Assembly (NCBI GenBank): GCA_039180025.1
Contig: JBCDDZ010000017.1
Span: 1-64,000 of the forward strand
Direction of reading: 5' to 3'
Source: Algisphaera sp039180025
GTDB taxonomy: Bacteria > Planctomycetota > Phycisphaerae > Phycisphaerales > Phycisphaeraceae
Length of the DNA stretch: 64,000 bases
The stretch's first letter is position 1, and each line of letters begins with the position of its first letter. The notes below the pieces were generated by a model. It was not told the DNA's origin, did no database searches, and saw nothing but the letters and a program-made list of their open reading frames with translations. Shown here in pieces: positions 38,376-46,581 of this stretch. The position numbers were made by a program, and so were the translations under genes.

Positions 38376-38428
38376 CCGCCCGCGCCGAGACACGGGCCGG
38401 GGCGAGCCGTCGGGGCCTGGCCCGGGGC

Positions 38429-39505
38429 CTACGGCCGGGGGTGGAACTTGGTGAGGACTTCTTTGAGGCGGGTGCGGTCGACGTGGGTGTAGAGCTGGGT
38501 GGTCTGGAGGTTGGAGTGGCCCAGCAGTTCCTGGACCACGCGGAGGTCGGCGCCGCCGGCGAGCAGGTGCGTGGCGAAGGAGTGACGCAGGGTGTGGGGG
38601 TGGACGTGGGAGAGGCCGGCCTTTTCGGCGTGGCGTTTGACGATCTGCCAGACGACGATCCGGGTGATCGGCTGGCCGGTGCGGGAGAGGAACACGCGGT
38701 CGGTCGGCGTGTTTTCACGGACCAGGTCCTCGCGGAGTTCATCGACGTAACGTTTGAGCGCGCGGAGCGCGGGCTGGCCGAGGGGGACGACGCGCTCCTT
38801 GCTGCCTTTACCCATGACGCGGACGACGCCGAGGTCTTCGTGGACGCCGGAGGTCAGGAGGTCGGCGATCTCGCTGGCGCGGAGCCCGCCGGCGTAGAGC
38901 ATCTCCATCAGCGCGACGTCGCGGAGGTAGAGCAGGGCGTCGGGGTCGGGGGCGGCGAGGAGCTTGTCGATCTGTTCGCTGCCCAGGACGGTGGGGAGGC
39001 GCTGCCAGGTCTGGGGCTGGGTCAGCTGCTCGGCGGGGTCGAGGTCGTGGTGGTCGTGGGCTTTGAGGAAGCGGCAGAAGACGCGGATGGTGGCGACGTG
39101 GCGGGCGATGGTGCTGACCGCGAGGCCCTTGTCTTCGAGGTGACGCAGGTGTTCGGCGATGAGGTCGGCGGTGAGCTCGGTCCAGGCGTGGTGTTTGTGC
39201 TCGACCAGCCAGACCCAGAGATCGCGGAGGTCGCCGCCGTAGGCCGCGAGGGTGGCGGGCGCGAAGCCGCATTCGATCCGGATGTAGGAGAGGAACGCCT
39301 TGACGGGGGCTTCGAAGCGGGAGACCCGTTTGGGGGGGGACGCGTCGGCGTTAGCCCTGGGCCGGGAGGCCAAGGGGCCGGCCGCGAAGGGTGAGGCGGG
39401 CGGGTTGACCCGGACCGGAGAAGCGGGCTGGCCGGGCAGGCCACGTCGGCGGGCCTTGGCTTTGGGCTGGGGGGTGGGCGGCGGGTTGAGGGTCCGGGGA
39501 TTCAA
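38429..39505 (-). CDS. xerD: Tyrosine recombinase XerC/XerD
   Basis: The 358-residue protein has the N-terminal SAM-like domain (VKAFLSYIRIECGFAPATLA) and the catalytic domain with all six residues visible: Arg in AGGLRASEIADL, Lys in VMGKGSKERVVPLG, His-x-x-Arg in HTLRHSFATHLL, His in LLGHSNLQTT and Tyr in TQLYTHVDRTR. It should resolve chromosome dimers at dif with a partner. About 60 basic N-terminal residues (PKAKARRRGLPGQ...) precede the normal family start, so translation may begin further in. Confidence 0.9.
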   Translation of the reverse strand: MNPRTLNPPPTPQPKAKARRRGLPGQPASPVRVNPPASPFAAGPLASRPRANADASPPKRVSRFEAPVKAFLSYIRIECGFAPATLAAYGGDLRDLWVWLVEHKHHAWTELTADLIAEHLRHLEDKGLAVSTIARHVATIRVFCRFLKAHDHHDLDPAEQLTQPQTWQRLPTVLGSEQIDKLLAAPDPDALLYLRDVALMEMLYAGGLRASEIADLLTSGVHEDLGVVRVMGKGSKERVVPLGQPALRALKRYVDELREDLVRENTPTDRVFLSRTGQPITRIVVWQIVKRHAEKAGLSHVHPHTLRHSFATHLLAGGADLRVVQELLGHSNLQTTQLYTHVDRTRLKEVLTKFHPRP

Positions 39506-39677
39506 GAGTCGGCTGCTCCCAAGACAGTTGGTGATAGGTCGGGCACGCCAGGTAACCGCCGAGGCAGTACGAAAACGCCTGGTCGAGGCGGCCCAGCGTC
39601 AGACGCTGACCGCAACGGTGATCCGCACCGTTGATGAACCGGCAGAGCGTGTCGGAGTTGTTGCCGGCCCAGCCCAT
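39351..39677 (-). CDS. Small cysteine-rich protein overlapping xerD
   Basis: The frame begins MGWAGNNSDTLCRFINGADH and continues RCGQRLTLGRLDQAFSYCLG, then GYLACPTYHQLS. This arrangement of four cysteines and two histidines looks like a zinc-binding mini-domain. The remainder (after about residue 52) overlaps the start of xerD in another frame and is Pro-rich and of low complexity. The real gene may be shorter through a frame change, or xerD may start later. I do not recognise a named family. Confidence 0.4.
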   Translation of the reverse strand: MGWAGNNSDTLCRFINGADHRCGQRLTLGRLDQAFSYCLGGYLACPTYHQLSWEQPTLESPDPQPAAHPPAQSQGPPTWPARPARFSGPGQPARLTLRGRPLGLPAQG

Positions 39678-39827
39678 GGTTCTGACTGCCTCCTTACAGC
39701 CAACCTCCCATCGGACAGCCCGCGGTCAAAACGTGAATCTCGACGGTAAAACGACTACCCCTAAACATCCGCCGCGGAGGACGGCCTCCGTCGATCGAGG
39801 TTGTCGGTCGTACGGAAAGGTCGAGAG

Positions 39828-40061
39828 CTAATCGGGGATGGCGTCGGCGAACCGCGTTCGGAAGTCGTCGAGGGTTTCCACGCCGTCGGGGAGCGTGGCG
39901 TCGTCGATCAGCAGGATCGGGATCCCGTCGCGGATCGGGTAACGCAGGCCGTGGCCTTCGGGGCGCTGGGCCACCAGCCAGTCGCCGTGCTGGACCAGGG
40001 GCGAGCGGGTCAGCGGGCAGACGAGGATGTCTAGCAGTTCAGCGGCGATCGGCGGGGTCAT
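39828..40061 (-). CDS. Trm112-like small protein
   Basis: The 77-residue product MTPPIAAELLDILVCPLTRS continues with LRYPIRDGIPILLIDDATL, the Trm112/YcaR pattern. Only one cysteine of the zinc-binding set remains (VCPLTRSPL), as in most bacterial members. In eukaryotes and archaea Trm112 activates methyltransferases; the bacterial role is less clear. The frame is open far upstream, but only this part is family-like. Confidence 0.85.
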   Translation of the reverse strand: MTPPIAAELLDILVCPLTRSPLVQHGDWLVAQRPEGHGLRYPIRDGIPILLIDDATLPDGVETLDDFRTRFADAIPD

Positions 40062-40116
40062 ACTGGAAAACTCGCGGTACGGGGGGATGCTCAGGATAGG
40101 TATCATAGAGACCGTT

Positions 40117-40650
40117 ATGGAGTCTTTTGCGCGGCGAGGTTTCACAATTTTCCTGAAGGGGCCGAGGATCATGGTCAAAGCGGTGGTTTGGGGCGGGATG
40201 TTAGTGGCGGTGTTCGCCGGGATTTTCCTCGGGTTGCAAGCGATCAACAAGGATTCGGGGCGGTTGATCGGGTACGCCATCGGGGAGGCGGATGCGCAGC
40301 AGAAATGCCAGCTCCAGATCCTGATCCCGCTGACCGCGAAGATCGACAGCCCGGTCACGACCTACAAGCCCAACGGCAAGCCGGACTGGGACCATTGGCT
40401 CAACACCCACTTCATTATCACGGACCCGAGCGGCCAGACCGTGACGCTACGGCAAGGCAAGTCCAAGAGCGCGGACATCGACACCATGCAGGCGGGGACG
40501 GCCGAATTTATCGCGCTCGGCGAGCTGGACGCGGGGCAAACCTACACCGTGGACTTCATCCCGGTGGTCGGGCAGCCGGAGAAATACTCCTCGGCATTCG
40601 TCGGGCAGGGCAAAGCGTTCCGACGGGAAACGTTCGCGGCGAACTACTGA
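40117..40650 (+). CDS. Hypothetical membrane-anchored protein
   Basis: The 177-residue protein starts MESFARRGFTIFLKGPRIMV, with one membrane segment (VVWGGMLVAVFAGIFLGLQA) and a beta-rich extracytoplasmic domain: CQLQILIPLTAKIDSPVTTY, WDHWLNTHFIITDPSGQTVT and ELDAGQTYTVDFIPVV. ATG 40171 (MVKAVVWGG) is another possible start. No known family; it could be a pilus or envelope subunit. Confidence 0.6.
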   Translation: MESFARRGFTIFLKGPRIMVKAVVWGGMLVAVFAGIFLGLQAINKDSGRLIGYAIGEADAQQKCQLQILIPLTAKIDSPVTTYKPNGKPDWDHWLNTHFIITDPSGQTVTLRQGKSKSADIDTMQAGTAEFIALGELDAGQTYTVDFIPVVGQPEKYSSAFVGQGKAFRRETFAANY

Positions 40651-40810
40651 CTCGCCGCCGTGGCCGGATAGATTCGGCAGACCGGGCGGCAAAGTCTCGA
40701 CTCGAGAAAGGGCCGAGGTTCGGTGCGCGTTGTAGAGGCCGACCCCTTCCTGTGAAAGAAAGTCAGACCGGTCGCCGTTTATCACGGAGGGGGAGACGAG
40801 GGGGCCGGCC

Positions 40811-42160
40811 TCAGACGCTGCCGCCGGGGACGCGTTCGATCTGAGCCCCGAGCGCTTGCAGCGTCGTCTCCATCTGCTCGTAGCCGCGGTCGAGGTGGTA
40901 GACGCGGTTAACCGTGGTTTGGCCCCGGGCCGCCAGGGCGGCGATCACCAGCCCCGCCGACGCCCGGAGGTCCGACGCCATGACGGGCGCGCCGACGAGT
41001 TCGCGGACCCCGGTGATCATGGCGCTGGGACCGACGCGGGTGATCTTCGCGCCCATGCGGAGCAGCTCGGCCACGTGGAGGAAGCGGTCGGGAAAGATTT
41101 TCTCGGTGACGATCGCGTTGCCGTCGGCCAGCGTGAGGAGGGCCATGATCTGGGCCTGGAGGTCGGTGGGGAAGCCCGGGTGGGGCTGGGTGACGACCTG
41201 CACGGGGTTGAGCCGACGCGACACGGCAACGCGGACAGCGTCGGCCGCGGACGCCGGGGTATCCGGCTCCGCCCCACCGGCGGCCACGGGCTCGGCGGTG
41301 ACGCCGATCTCGCGGAGGCGATCGAGGGCGGCGCCGAGGGTGTCGGTGGGGAAATTTTCGAGGGTGACGTCGCCGTGGGTGATCGCAGCGGCCATGAGGT
41401 AGGTGCCGGCTTCGATGCGGTCGGGCATCACGGGGTACCCGGCGGGCGGCGTGCCGCGGAGCGATTCGACGCCCTGGATAGTCAGGCGCGGCGAGCCGAG
41501 GCCGGTGATCTTAGCGCCCATGGAGATCAGGAGCCGGCCGACGTCTTCGATCTCGGGCTCGCAAGCGGCGGACTCGATGACGGTCGTACCCTGGGCCAGG
41601 ACGGCGGCGGACATGACGTTGGCGGTGCCCAGCGCGGTCGAGCCATTGGGCCCGCCCAGGAAGATGTGGGCGCCCCGGAGGCGGCGGGGCCCGCCGGGGG
41701 TTTCCGCGGGCGGGGCCTCGGCGACGATGTACCCGGCGTCGAGGGTGATCGTGGCACCCAGCGCTTCGAGGCCGCGGAGGTGCAGGTCGACCGGACGGTC
41801 ACCGATCGCGCAGCCGCCGGGCATCGACACACGGGCCCGGCCGCGCGCGGCCAGCAGGGGCCCGAGCACACAGATCCCGGCCCGCATGGTGCGGACGATG
41901 TCGTAGTGCGCCAGGACTCTGGACGCGTCGGTGCCGTGGATCGTCAGCTCCCCGTCGCCGCCGGCCGTGAGGTCGCAGCCCAGGGAGTCGAGCAGCCGCT
42001 GCATGTTGCGGATGTCCGAGAGGTTCGGGACCCCGAGGAGCCGGACCGGCTGGTCGGTGAGCAGGGCCGCGGCCATGAGGGGCAGGCAGGCGTTTTTCGA
42101 GCCGTTGATCCGGACCGTCCCGCGGAGGGGCCGGCCGCCGTTAATGACAAATGAGTCCAT
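40811..42160 (-). CDS. murA: UDP-N-acetylglucosamine 1-carboxyvinyltransferase MurA
   Basis: The 449-residue protein has the MurA inside-out alpha/beta barrel with RINGSKNACLPLMAAALLT at the start. The PEP-binding cysteine lies in SMPGGCAIGDRPVDLHLRGL, and DRIEAGTYLMAAAITHGD and PHPGFPTDLQAQIMAL are family blocks. It performs the first committed step of peptidoglycan synthesis. The active-site cysteine predicts fosfomycin sensitivity of the enzyme. ATG 42160 (MDSFVINGGRPL) is the normal family start. Confidence 0.95.
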   Translation of the reverse strand: MDSFVINGGRPLRGTVRINGSKNACLPLMAAALLTDQPVRLLGVPNLSDIRNMQRLLDSLGCDLTAGGDGELTIHGTDASRVLAHYDIVRTMRAGICVLGPLLAARGRARVSMPGGCAIGDRPVDLHLRGLEALGATITLDAGYIVAEAPPAETPGGPRRLRGAHIFLGGPNGSTALGTANVMSAAVLAQGTTVIESAACEPEIEDVGRLLISMGAKITGLGSPRLTIQGVESLRGTPPAGYPVMPDRIEAGTYLMAAAITHGDVTLENFPTDTLGAALDRLREIGVTAEPVAAGGAEPDTPASAADAVRVAVSRRLNPVQVVTQPHPGFPTDLQAQIMALLTLADGNAIVTEKIFPDRFLHVAELLRMGAKITRVGPSAMITGVRELVGAPVMASDLRASAGLVIAALAARGQTTVNRVYHLDRGYEQMETTLQALGAQIERVPGGSV

Positions 42161-42333
42161 AAAAAAAGATGGTGGGGGTTGAGCGCGGGGCGCGAGGAGG
42201 GGGGGCACGCCCGCCGGTGGCGGCGGCGCTTTGGTTGTACCATCATCGTCACGATGCCGCCGCGGCGTCGAGTAAACACGGCGGCCGCCGGTATTTCGTC
42301 GTTTTTCCGCCAAACCCCAGGCTTCGGACGCTT

Positions 42334-42849
42334 ATGGACCTGACCACCCTCATCCGCGAGATCCCGGACTTCCCCAAGCCGGGCGTGGGCTACAAAGACA
42401 TCACCCCCCTGCTCAAGAACCCCGCCGGGCTGGCGATGGCGGTTGAGCAGATGGCCAGCCCGTTCCGAGACCAGGGGGTCGAACTGGTGTGCGGGGCGGA
42501 GTCACGCGGGTTTATCTTCGGGACGGCGATCGCCCAGGCGCTGTCGGCGGGGTTCGTTCCCATCCGCAAGCCCGGCAAGCTGCCACACGAGACGCGGGAG
42601 GTGAGCTACGAACTCGAATACGGGCAGGACACCCTGGAGATCCACACCGACGCGATCGCGGCGGGGCAGAGGGTGCTCATGGTCGATGATCTGCTGGCGA
42701 CCGGCGGGACGCTGCAGGCCTGCCTCGAACTCGTCGGAGGGCTGGGGGCGAAAGTGGTGGGCGTGGCGGTGGCGATCGAGCTGACGTTTCTCAACGGGCG
42801 GGACCAGATCAAACCCCACGACAACGTACACGCGGTGATCCGCTACTGA
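42334..42849 (+). CDS. apt: Adenine phosphoribosyltransferase
   Basis: The 171-residue protein matches Apt: IREIPDFPKPGVGYKDITPL, VCGAESRGFIFGTAIA, FVPIRKPGKLPHETREVSYE and the PRPP loop VLMVDDLLATGGTLQA. It salvages adenine to AMP. ATG 42334 is the family-typical start. It lies divergent from murA. Confidence 0.95.
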   Translation: MDLTTLIREIPDFPKPGVGYKDITPLLKNPAGLAMAVEQMASPFRDQGVELVCGAESRGFIFGTAIAQALSAGFVPIRKPGKLPHETREVSYELEYGQDTLEIHTDAIAAGQRVLMVDDLLATGGTLQACLELVGGLGAKVVGVAVAIELTFLNGRDQIKPHDNVHAVIRY

Positions 42850-42943
42850 ACGGTTTTAGAGGAGGGATCGGGTCTGCGGACCGACGACGGGTGTGGCTCG
42901 CGTCGGGTGATCGGACGAGCCGGCCTGAGCATTTCGACGCCTC

Positions 42944-43795
42944 ATGGAAACCCGCCCCCGCCCCCGCCAACGACGCGACGACCGGTCGCCCCGCCACCAG
43001 GTGACGTCCTATTGGGACCGGACCCAATGGCCGCTCCAGTCGTTGTATTTCCTGCTCCCGCTGCTGCTGGGGTACGAGATCGGGGCGGTGGCGTTTGCGC
43101 CGGAAGGGGACGAGCGTCTCCCGCAGATCTATGCGGAGCGGATGCTGGGGCAGTTTTTCGAGTGGATGGGCGCGACGGGTTACTACCTGCCGGGGGTGGC
43201 GACGGTGGTGGTGCTGGTATGCCTGCACGTGGCGCGGCGGGACCCGTGGCGGCCCGAGCCGAGGCTCTACGTGGTGATGCTATTGGAGTCGGCGTTGCTG
43301 GCGGCCCCGCTTTTTGTTTTCAGCATCATGGTGACGCGTCCGGCGGTGGAGATGGCGGCGGGGCTGGAACCGGGCGCCGCCGCGGGGCTGATGCTGGCGA
43401 GCACCGGGCAGGCGTCGACGGGGCTGGAAGGCGTGGCGTCGTGGCGTGAGGGCGTGGTGTTTGCCGTGGGGGCCGGGATCTACGAAGAGCTGGTGTTCCG
43501 GCTGATCGTGATCGCGCTGGCGCACTTGATCCTCAGCGACCTCTTGGCGTTGCCGCGGACGTGGTCGGCGGGCGGGGCGATCGCGATCTCGGCGGTGACC
43601 TTTGCGCTCTACCACCCGTTCGACAGCCACCTGCCGTGGGTCTGGGACAGCACGGATTGGGGGCGGTTCGCGTTTTACACCCTGGCGGGGGTGTATTTCG
43701 CCGCGATTTATGTCTACCGCGGGTTCGGGATCGTGGCCGGGGCGCACGCGTTGTACGACGTGATGGTGATCGCGGCGTATTTCCGGTCGCAGTGA
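42944..43795 (+). CDS. CPBP-family intramembrane metalloprotease
   Basis: The 283-residue protein begins with a basic 25-residue tail, followed by about seven membrane segments. CPBP motifs are YEELVFRLIVIALAHL, FALYHPFD and GIVAGAHALYDVMVIAAYF. It is distinct from the CPBP protein at 7984. Its substrate is unknown. Confidence 0.85.
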   Translation: METRPRPRQRRDDRSPRHQVTSYWDRTQWPLQSLYFLLPLLLGYEIGAVAFAPEGDERLPQIYAERMLGQFFEWMGATGYYLPGVATVVVLVCLHVARRDPWRPEPRLYVVMLLESALLAAPLFVFSIMVTRPAVEMAAGLEPGAAAGLMLASTGQASTGLEGVASWREGVVFAVGAGIYEELVFRLIVIALAHLILSDLLALPRTWSAGGAIAISAVTFALYHPFDSHLPWVWDSTDWGRFAFYTLAGVYFAAIYVYRGFGIVAGAHALYDVMVIAAYFRSQ

Positions 43796-43881
43796 GCCGG
43801 GTCGTGCCGCCGCGGCGATCCGCTAAACTGTTCGATTCTCTCCCGCCGCCCCCCCTTTTCGATCTGACCCGACCGCCCGCC

Positions 43882-45507
43882 ATGAGCGACACCCCCCCCG
43901 CTGCCGAAAAAATCCCCGACGACGTGTTCACCCTGCCCGCCGGGGTGACCGAGGTGGTGCCGATCCTGGATTTCGGCAGCCAGTACGTGCAGCTGATCGC
44001 CCGCCGGGTGCGTGACGCGGGGGTCTATTCCATGCTCTTGGGGCCGGAGGTCACGGTCGAGCAGCTTCGTCGGCTCGCGCCCAAGGGCATCATCCTGTCG
44101 GGCGGCCCGGCGTCGGTCTACGACGAGCACGCGCCGAAGCCCGACCCCCGGCTGTTCGAGCTGGGCGTCCCGGTCCTGGGCATCTGCTACGGCATGCAGG
44201 CGGCCTGCGCCCTGCTGGGGGCCGAGGTCAAACACGCCGCGTCGCGCGAGTACGGCCGGGCCGAGCTGAACGTCGCCGAAAACGACGACCTGTTCCGCGG
44301 CGTCCCCGACCACACCAGCGTCTGGATGTCGCACGGGGACCAGGTCAACACCCTGCCCGACGAGTTCATCGCCACCGCGACCACCCCGACCTGCCCCTAC
44401 GCCGCGGTCCGGCATCGGACCAAGCCGTTCTACGGCGTCCAATTCCACCCCGAAGTCACCCACACGCCCCACGGCGGCGACATCCTCTCGAACTTCCTCT
44501 TCAACGCCTGCGGCTGCGGCGGGCGGTGGACGATGGCCGACTTCCTCGAGTCGGAATCCGAGCGCATCCACCAGCTCGTCGGCGACGACCACGTCATCCT
44601 CGGGCTCTCGGGCGGCGTGGACTCCTCGGTCGTCGCGGCGATGCTGGCCAAATCCATCGGCAAACAACTGACTTGTATCTTCGTGGACAACGGCCTCCTG
44701 CGCAAGGGCGAACGCGACCTCGTGGAGCAAACCTTCCGCGGGCACTTCGATCTGGACCTCCGCGTCGTCGACGCTGAGCAGCAGTTCCTCGAAGACCTCG
44801 CGGGCATCGAAGACCCGCAGGAAAAACGGACCCGCATCGGCCACCGTTTCATTGAGGTCTTCAAGACCACCGCGGACCAGATCAAGTCCGAGTTCGAGAA
44901 CCAGTCGACCCGTATCCGGTATCTCGCGCAGGGCACGCTCTACCCCGACGTCATCGAGTCCGGCCACGGGTACGCCGGCACGGCCGCGAACATCAAGCTC
45001 CACCACAACGTCGGCGGGCTCCCCGAGCAGCTCGGCTTCGACCTGATCGAGCCGCTGCGCAGCCTCTTCAAAGACGAGGTCCGCGCGCTGGGCTCCGTCC
45101 TGGGTCTGCCCGACAGCATGGTCTGGCGTCACCCGTTCCCCGGCCCCGGGCTCGCGGTCCGGGTGCTGGGCGAAGTCACCAAGCCCCAGCTGGACCTGGT
45201 CCGCGACGCCGATGAGATCCTGCTCGAAGAAATCATCGCCAACCGGCTCTACCGCAAAACCGCGCAGGTGTTCGCCGTGCTCCTGCCGGTGAAAGCGGTG
45301 GGCGTGATGGGCGACGGCCGCACCCACGAACAGGTCGTCGCGATCCGCGCCGTCGAATCTCAGGACTTCATGACCGCCGACTGGGCCCGGATCCCCTACG
45401 ACGTGCTCGCCACGATTAGCAACCGCATCATCAACGAAGTCCGCGGTGTCAACCGCGTCTGCTACGACATCAGCAGCAAGCCGCCGGCCACGATCGAGTG
45501 GGAGTAG
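43882..45507 (+). CDS. guaA: GMP synthase (glutamine-hydrolysing)
   Basis: The 541-residue protein has a class I glutamine amidotransferase domain (ILDFGSQYVQLIARRVRD, Cys in VLGICYGMQAAC, VQFHPEVTHTPHG). An ATP-pyrophosphatase domain follows (ILGLSGGVDSSVVAAML) and a C-terminal dimerisation domain ends RVCYDISSKPPATIEWE. It converts XMP to GMP. ATG 43882 is followed by a short extra N-terminus. Confidence 0.97.
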   Translation: MSDTPPAAEKIPDDVFTLPAGVTEVVPILDFGSQYVQLIARRVRDAGVYSMLLGPEVTVEQLRRLAPKGIILSGGPASVYDEHAPKPDPRLFELGVPVLGICYGMQAACALLGAEVKHAASREYGRAELNVAENDDLFRGVPDHTSVWMSHGDQVNTLPDEFIATATTPTCPYAAVRHRTKPFYGVQFHPEVTHTPHGGDILSNFLFNACGCGGRWTMADFLESESERIHQLVGDDHVILGLSGGVDSSVVAAMLAKSIGKQLTCIFVDNGLLRKGERDLVEQTFRGHFDLDLRVVDAEQQFLEDLAGIEDPQEKRTRIGHRFIEVFKTTADQIKSEFENQSTRIRYLAQGTLYPDVIESGHGYAGTAANIKLHHNVGGLPEQLGFDLIEPLRSLFKDEVRALGSVLGLPDSMVWRHPFPGPGLAVRVLGEVTKPQLDLVRDADEILLEEIIANRLYRKTAQVFAVLLPVKAVGVMGDGRTHEQVVAIRAVESQDFMTADWARIPYDVLATISNRIINEVRGVNRVCYDISSKPPATIEWE

Positions 45508-45734
45508 CCGGCTCCAAGCAGGGCATCCGCCCAGACGTAGTCAGAGGCATGGACCGCCGAGAAATTTGAAGAACTTCTCTTGCTTCGATGTCGTCAGCTT
45601 GCAGGCAGGTTTTGGCCATGTACATTAGCGCATTCCTACCTCACCTGTCGCGTGTCGCCGCAGTGTCGGAAGCCGTTGACGGCATCGGTGGGCGTGACCT
45701 CGTCCAACACCGACGGCATCTTCTCCCCGAACGG

Positions 45735-46111
45735 CTAACGGAGGCGGCAGACCCGCGAACGCAATCGGTTCTGGATCTTGCTGAACACGTTTTCGATGGG
45801 GTGGAGGTCCCGCGAGCACGGCGGCAGGCACGCGACTTCCACCCCGGCCGCTTCGATCGCCCGGATCGTGCTCGCCCGTTGATGGCTCGAGAGGTGGTCC
45901 CTCACCACCGTGTCACCCGGAAGCCGCTCGGCACCCGCACCGGCTTGACCAAGGCCTCGAACACGTTGCCGTGGACCGCGGCGTGGACCGTGGTCGAGCA
46001 GACGATGCCGTCGCTCCCCCACGCCGCGATGAGCGTGGCCGTGTGCCCGTGACCTTGGGGCACCTTCACGACCCACCGCTCACCGCGTGGTGCCCGTCCA
46101 CCGAGCCGGGC
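45735..46111 (-). pseudogene. IS630-family transposase remnant, frameshifted
   Basis: Two minus-strand frames carry consecutive pieces of an IS630 DDE transposase. The first has GERWVVKVPQGHGHTATLIA and DGIVCSTTVHAAVHGNVFEA. The second has VVRDHLSSHQRASTIRAIEA and CLPPCSRDLHPIENVFSKIQ, the family's D and E motifs with replacements (DNLSSH to DHLSSH, PYSPDLNPIE to PCSRDLHPIE). The frame changes around 45905-46075. The start of the transposase is missing; it is fused to an ATPase fragment. Not active. Confidence 0.75.
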
Positions 46112-46468
46112 CCTGTGGGTTTTGATCGTCCCGTGGAGCGTCTCGAACTCCTCGCTGAAACGTTGGTACGCAGGGCCCGCACGGACAACCCCTTGCAGCA
46201 CATCGTTGAGCAGATCCCGCAGCGCGGAGGGACCGCTGATTTTTGTGTGCTCCGTCACCGTGCTGACGGCGGGGATGTAGATGACCTCGCCGAATTTTCC
46301 CTTCTGCACGTTGGCCGCTCCGAAGGCCGGCTCGTCGTGAAGCGTTTCTTCGGGTAAATCTGCCACGATGACGCCATTAAGAGATTTGCCCTTGGCGTCC
46401 TTGGCCTTGGTCTGGAACCAGCGGCGGACTTTCAGACGCCGATCGTCACGTTGGTAATGCTCTGGGAT
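46112..46468 (-). pseudogene. Fragment of an AAA/OLD-type ATPase gene
   Basis: In the frame leading into the transposase remnant is a stretch of about 118 codons: HYQRDDRRLKVRRWFQTKAK, AAFGAANV-type text and YIPAVSTVTEHTKISGPSAL followed by RDLLNDVLQGVV. This resembles the region after the Walker A part in long AAA-type ATPase/nuclease proteins of the OLD-like kind, which read LLYIPAVSKL..HTK..GPSALRDL. Its N-terminus is lost at a TAA near 46463 and its C-terminus at the transposase junction. It lies directly downstream of rtcR. Confidence 0.5.
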
Positions 46469-46581
46469 TTACTGCAGAACTACCTAGCCTGCTTACTGCC
46501 GCGCATTTGCCGCGGCCATCTCAGCTATACATATCCGGTCGTAGCACTTTACCCATCGGCCTTGGCAGGCCGATAGACCAA

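Noticed and set aside
40856..42154. 432-residue plus-strand frame opposite murA
   Set aside because: MurA motifs are clear, and the opposite frame is a Gly/Arg/Asp-rich shadow.
43714..45327. 537-residue minus-strand frame opposite guaA
   Set aside because: GuaA is well supported by amidotransferase and P-loop motifs. The opposing frame has none.
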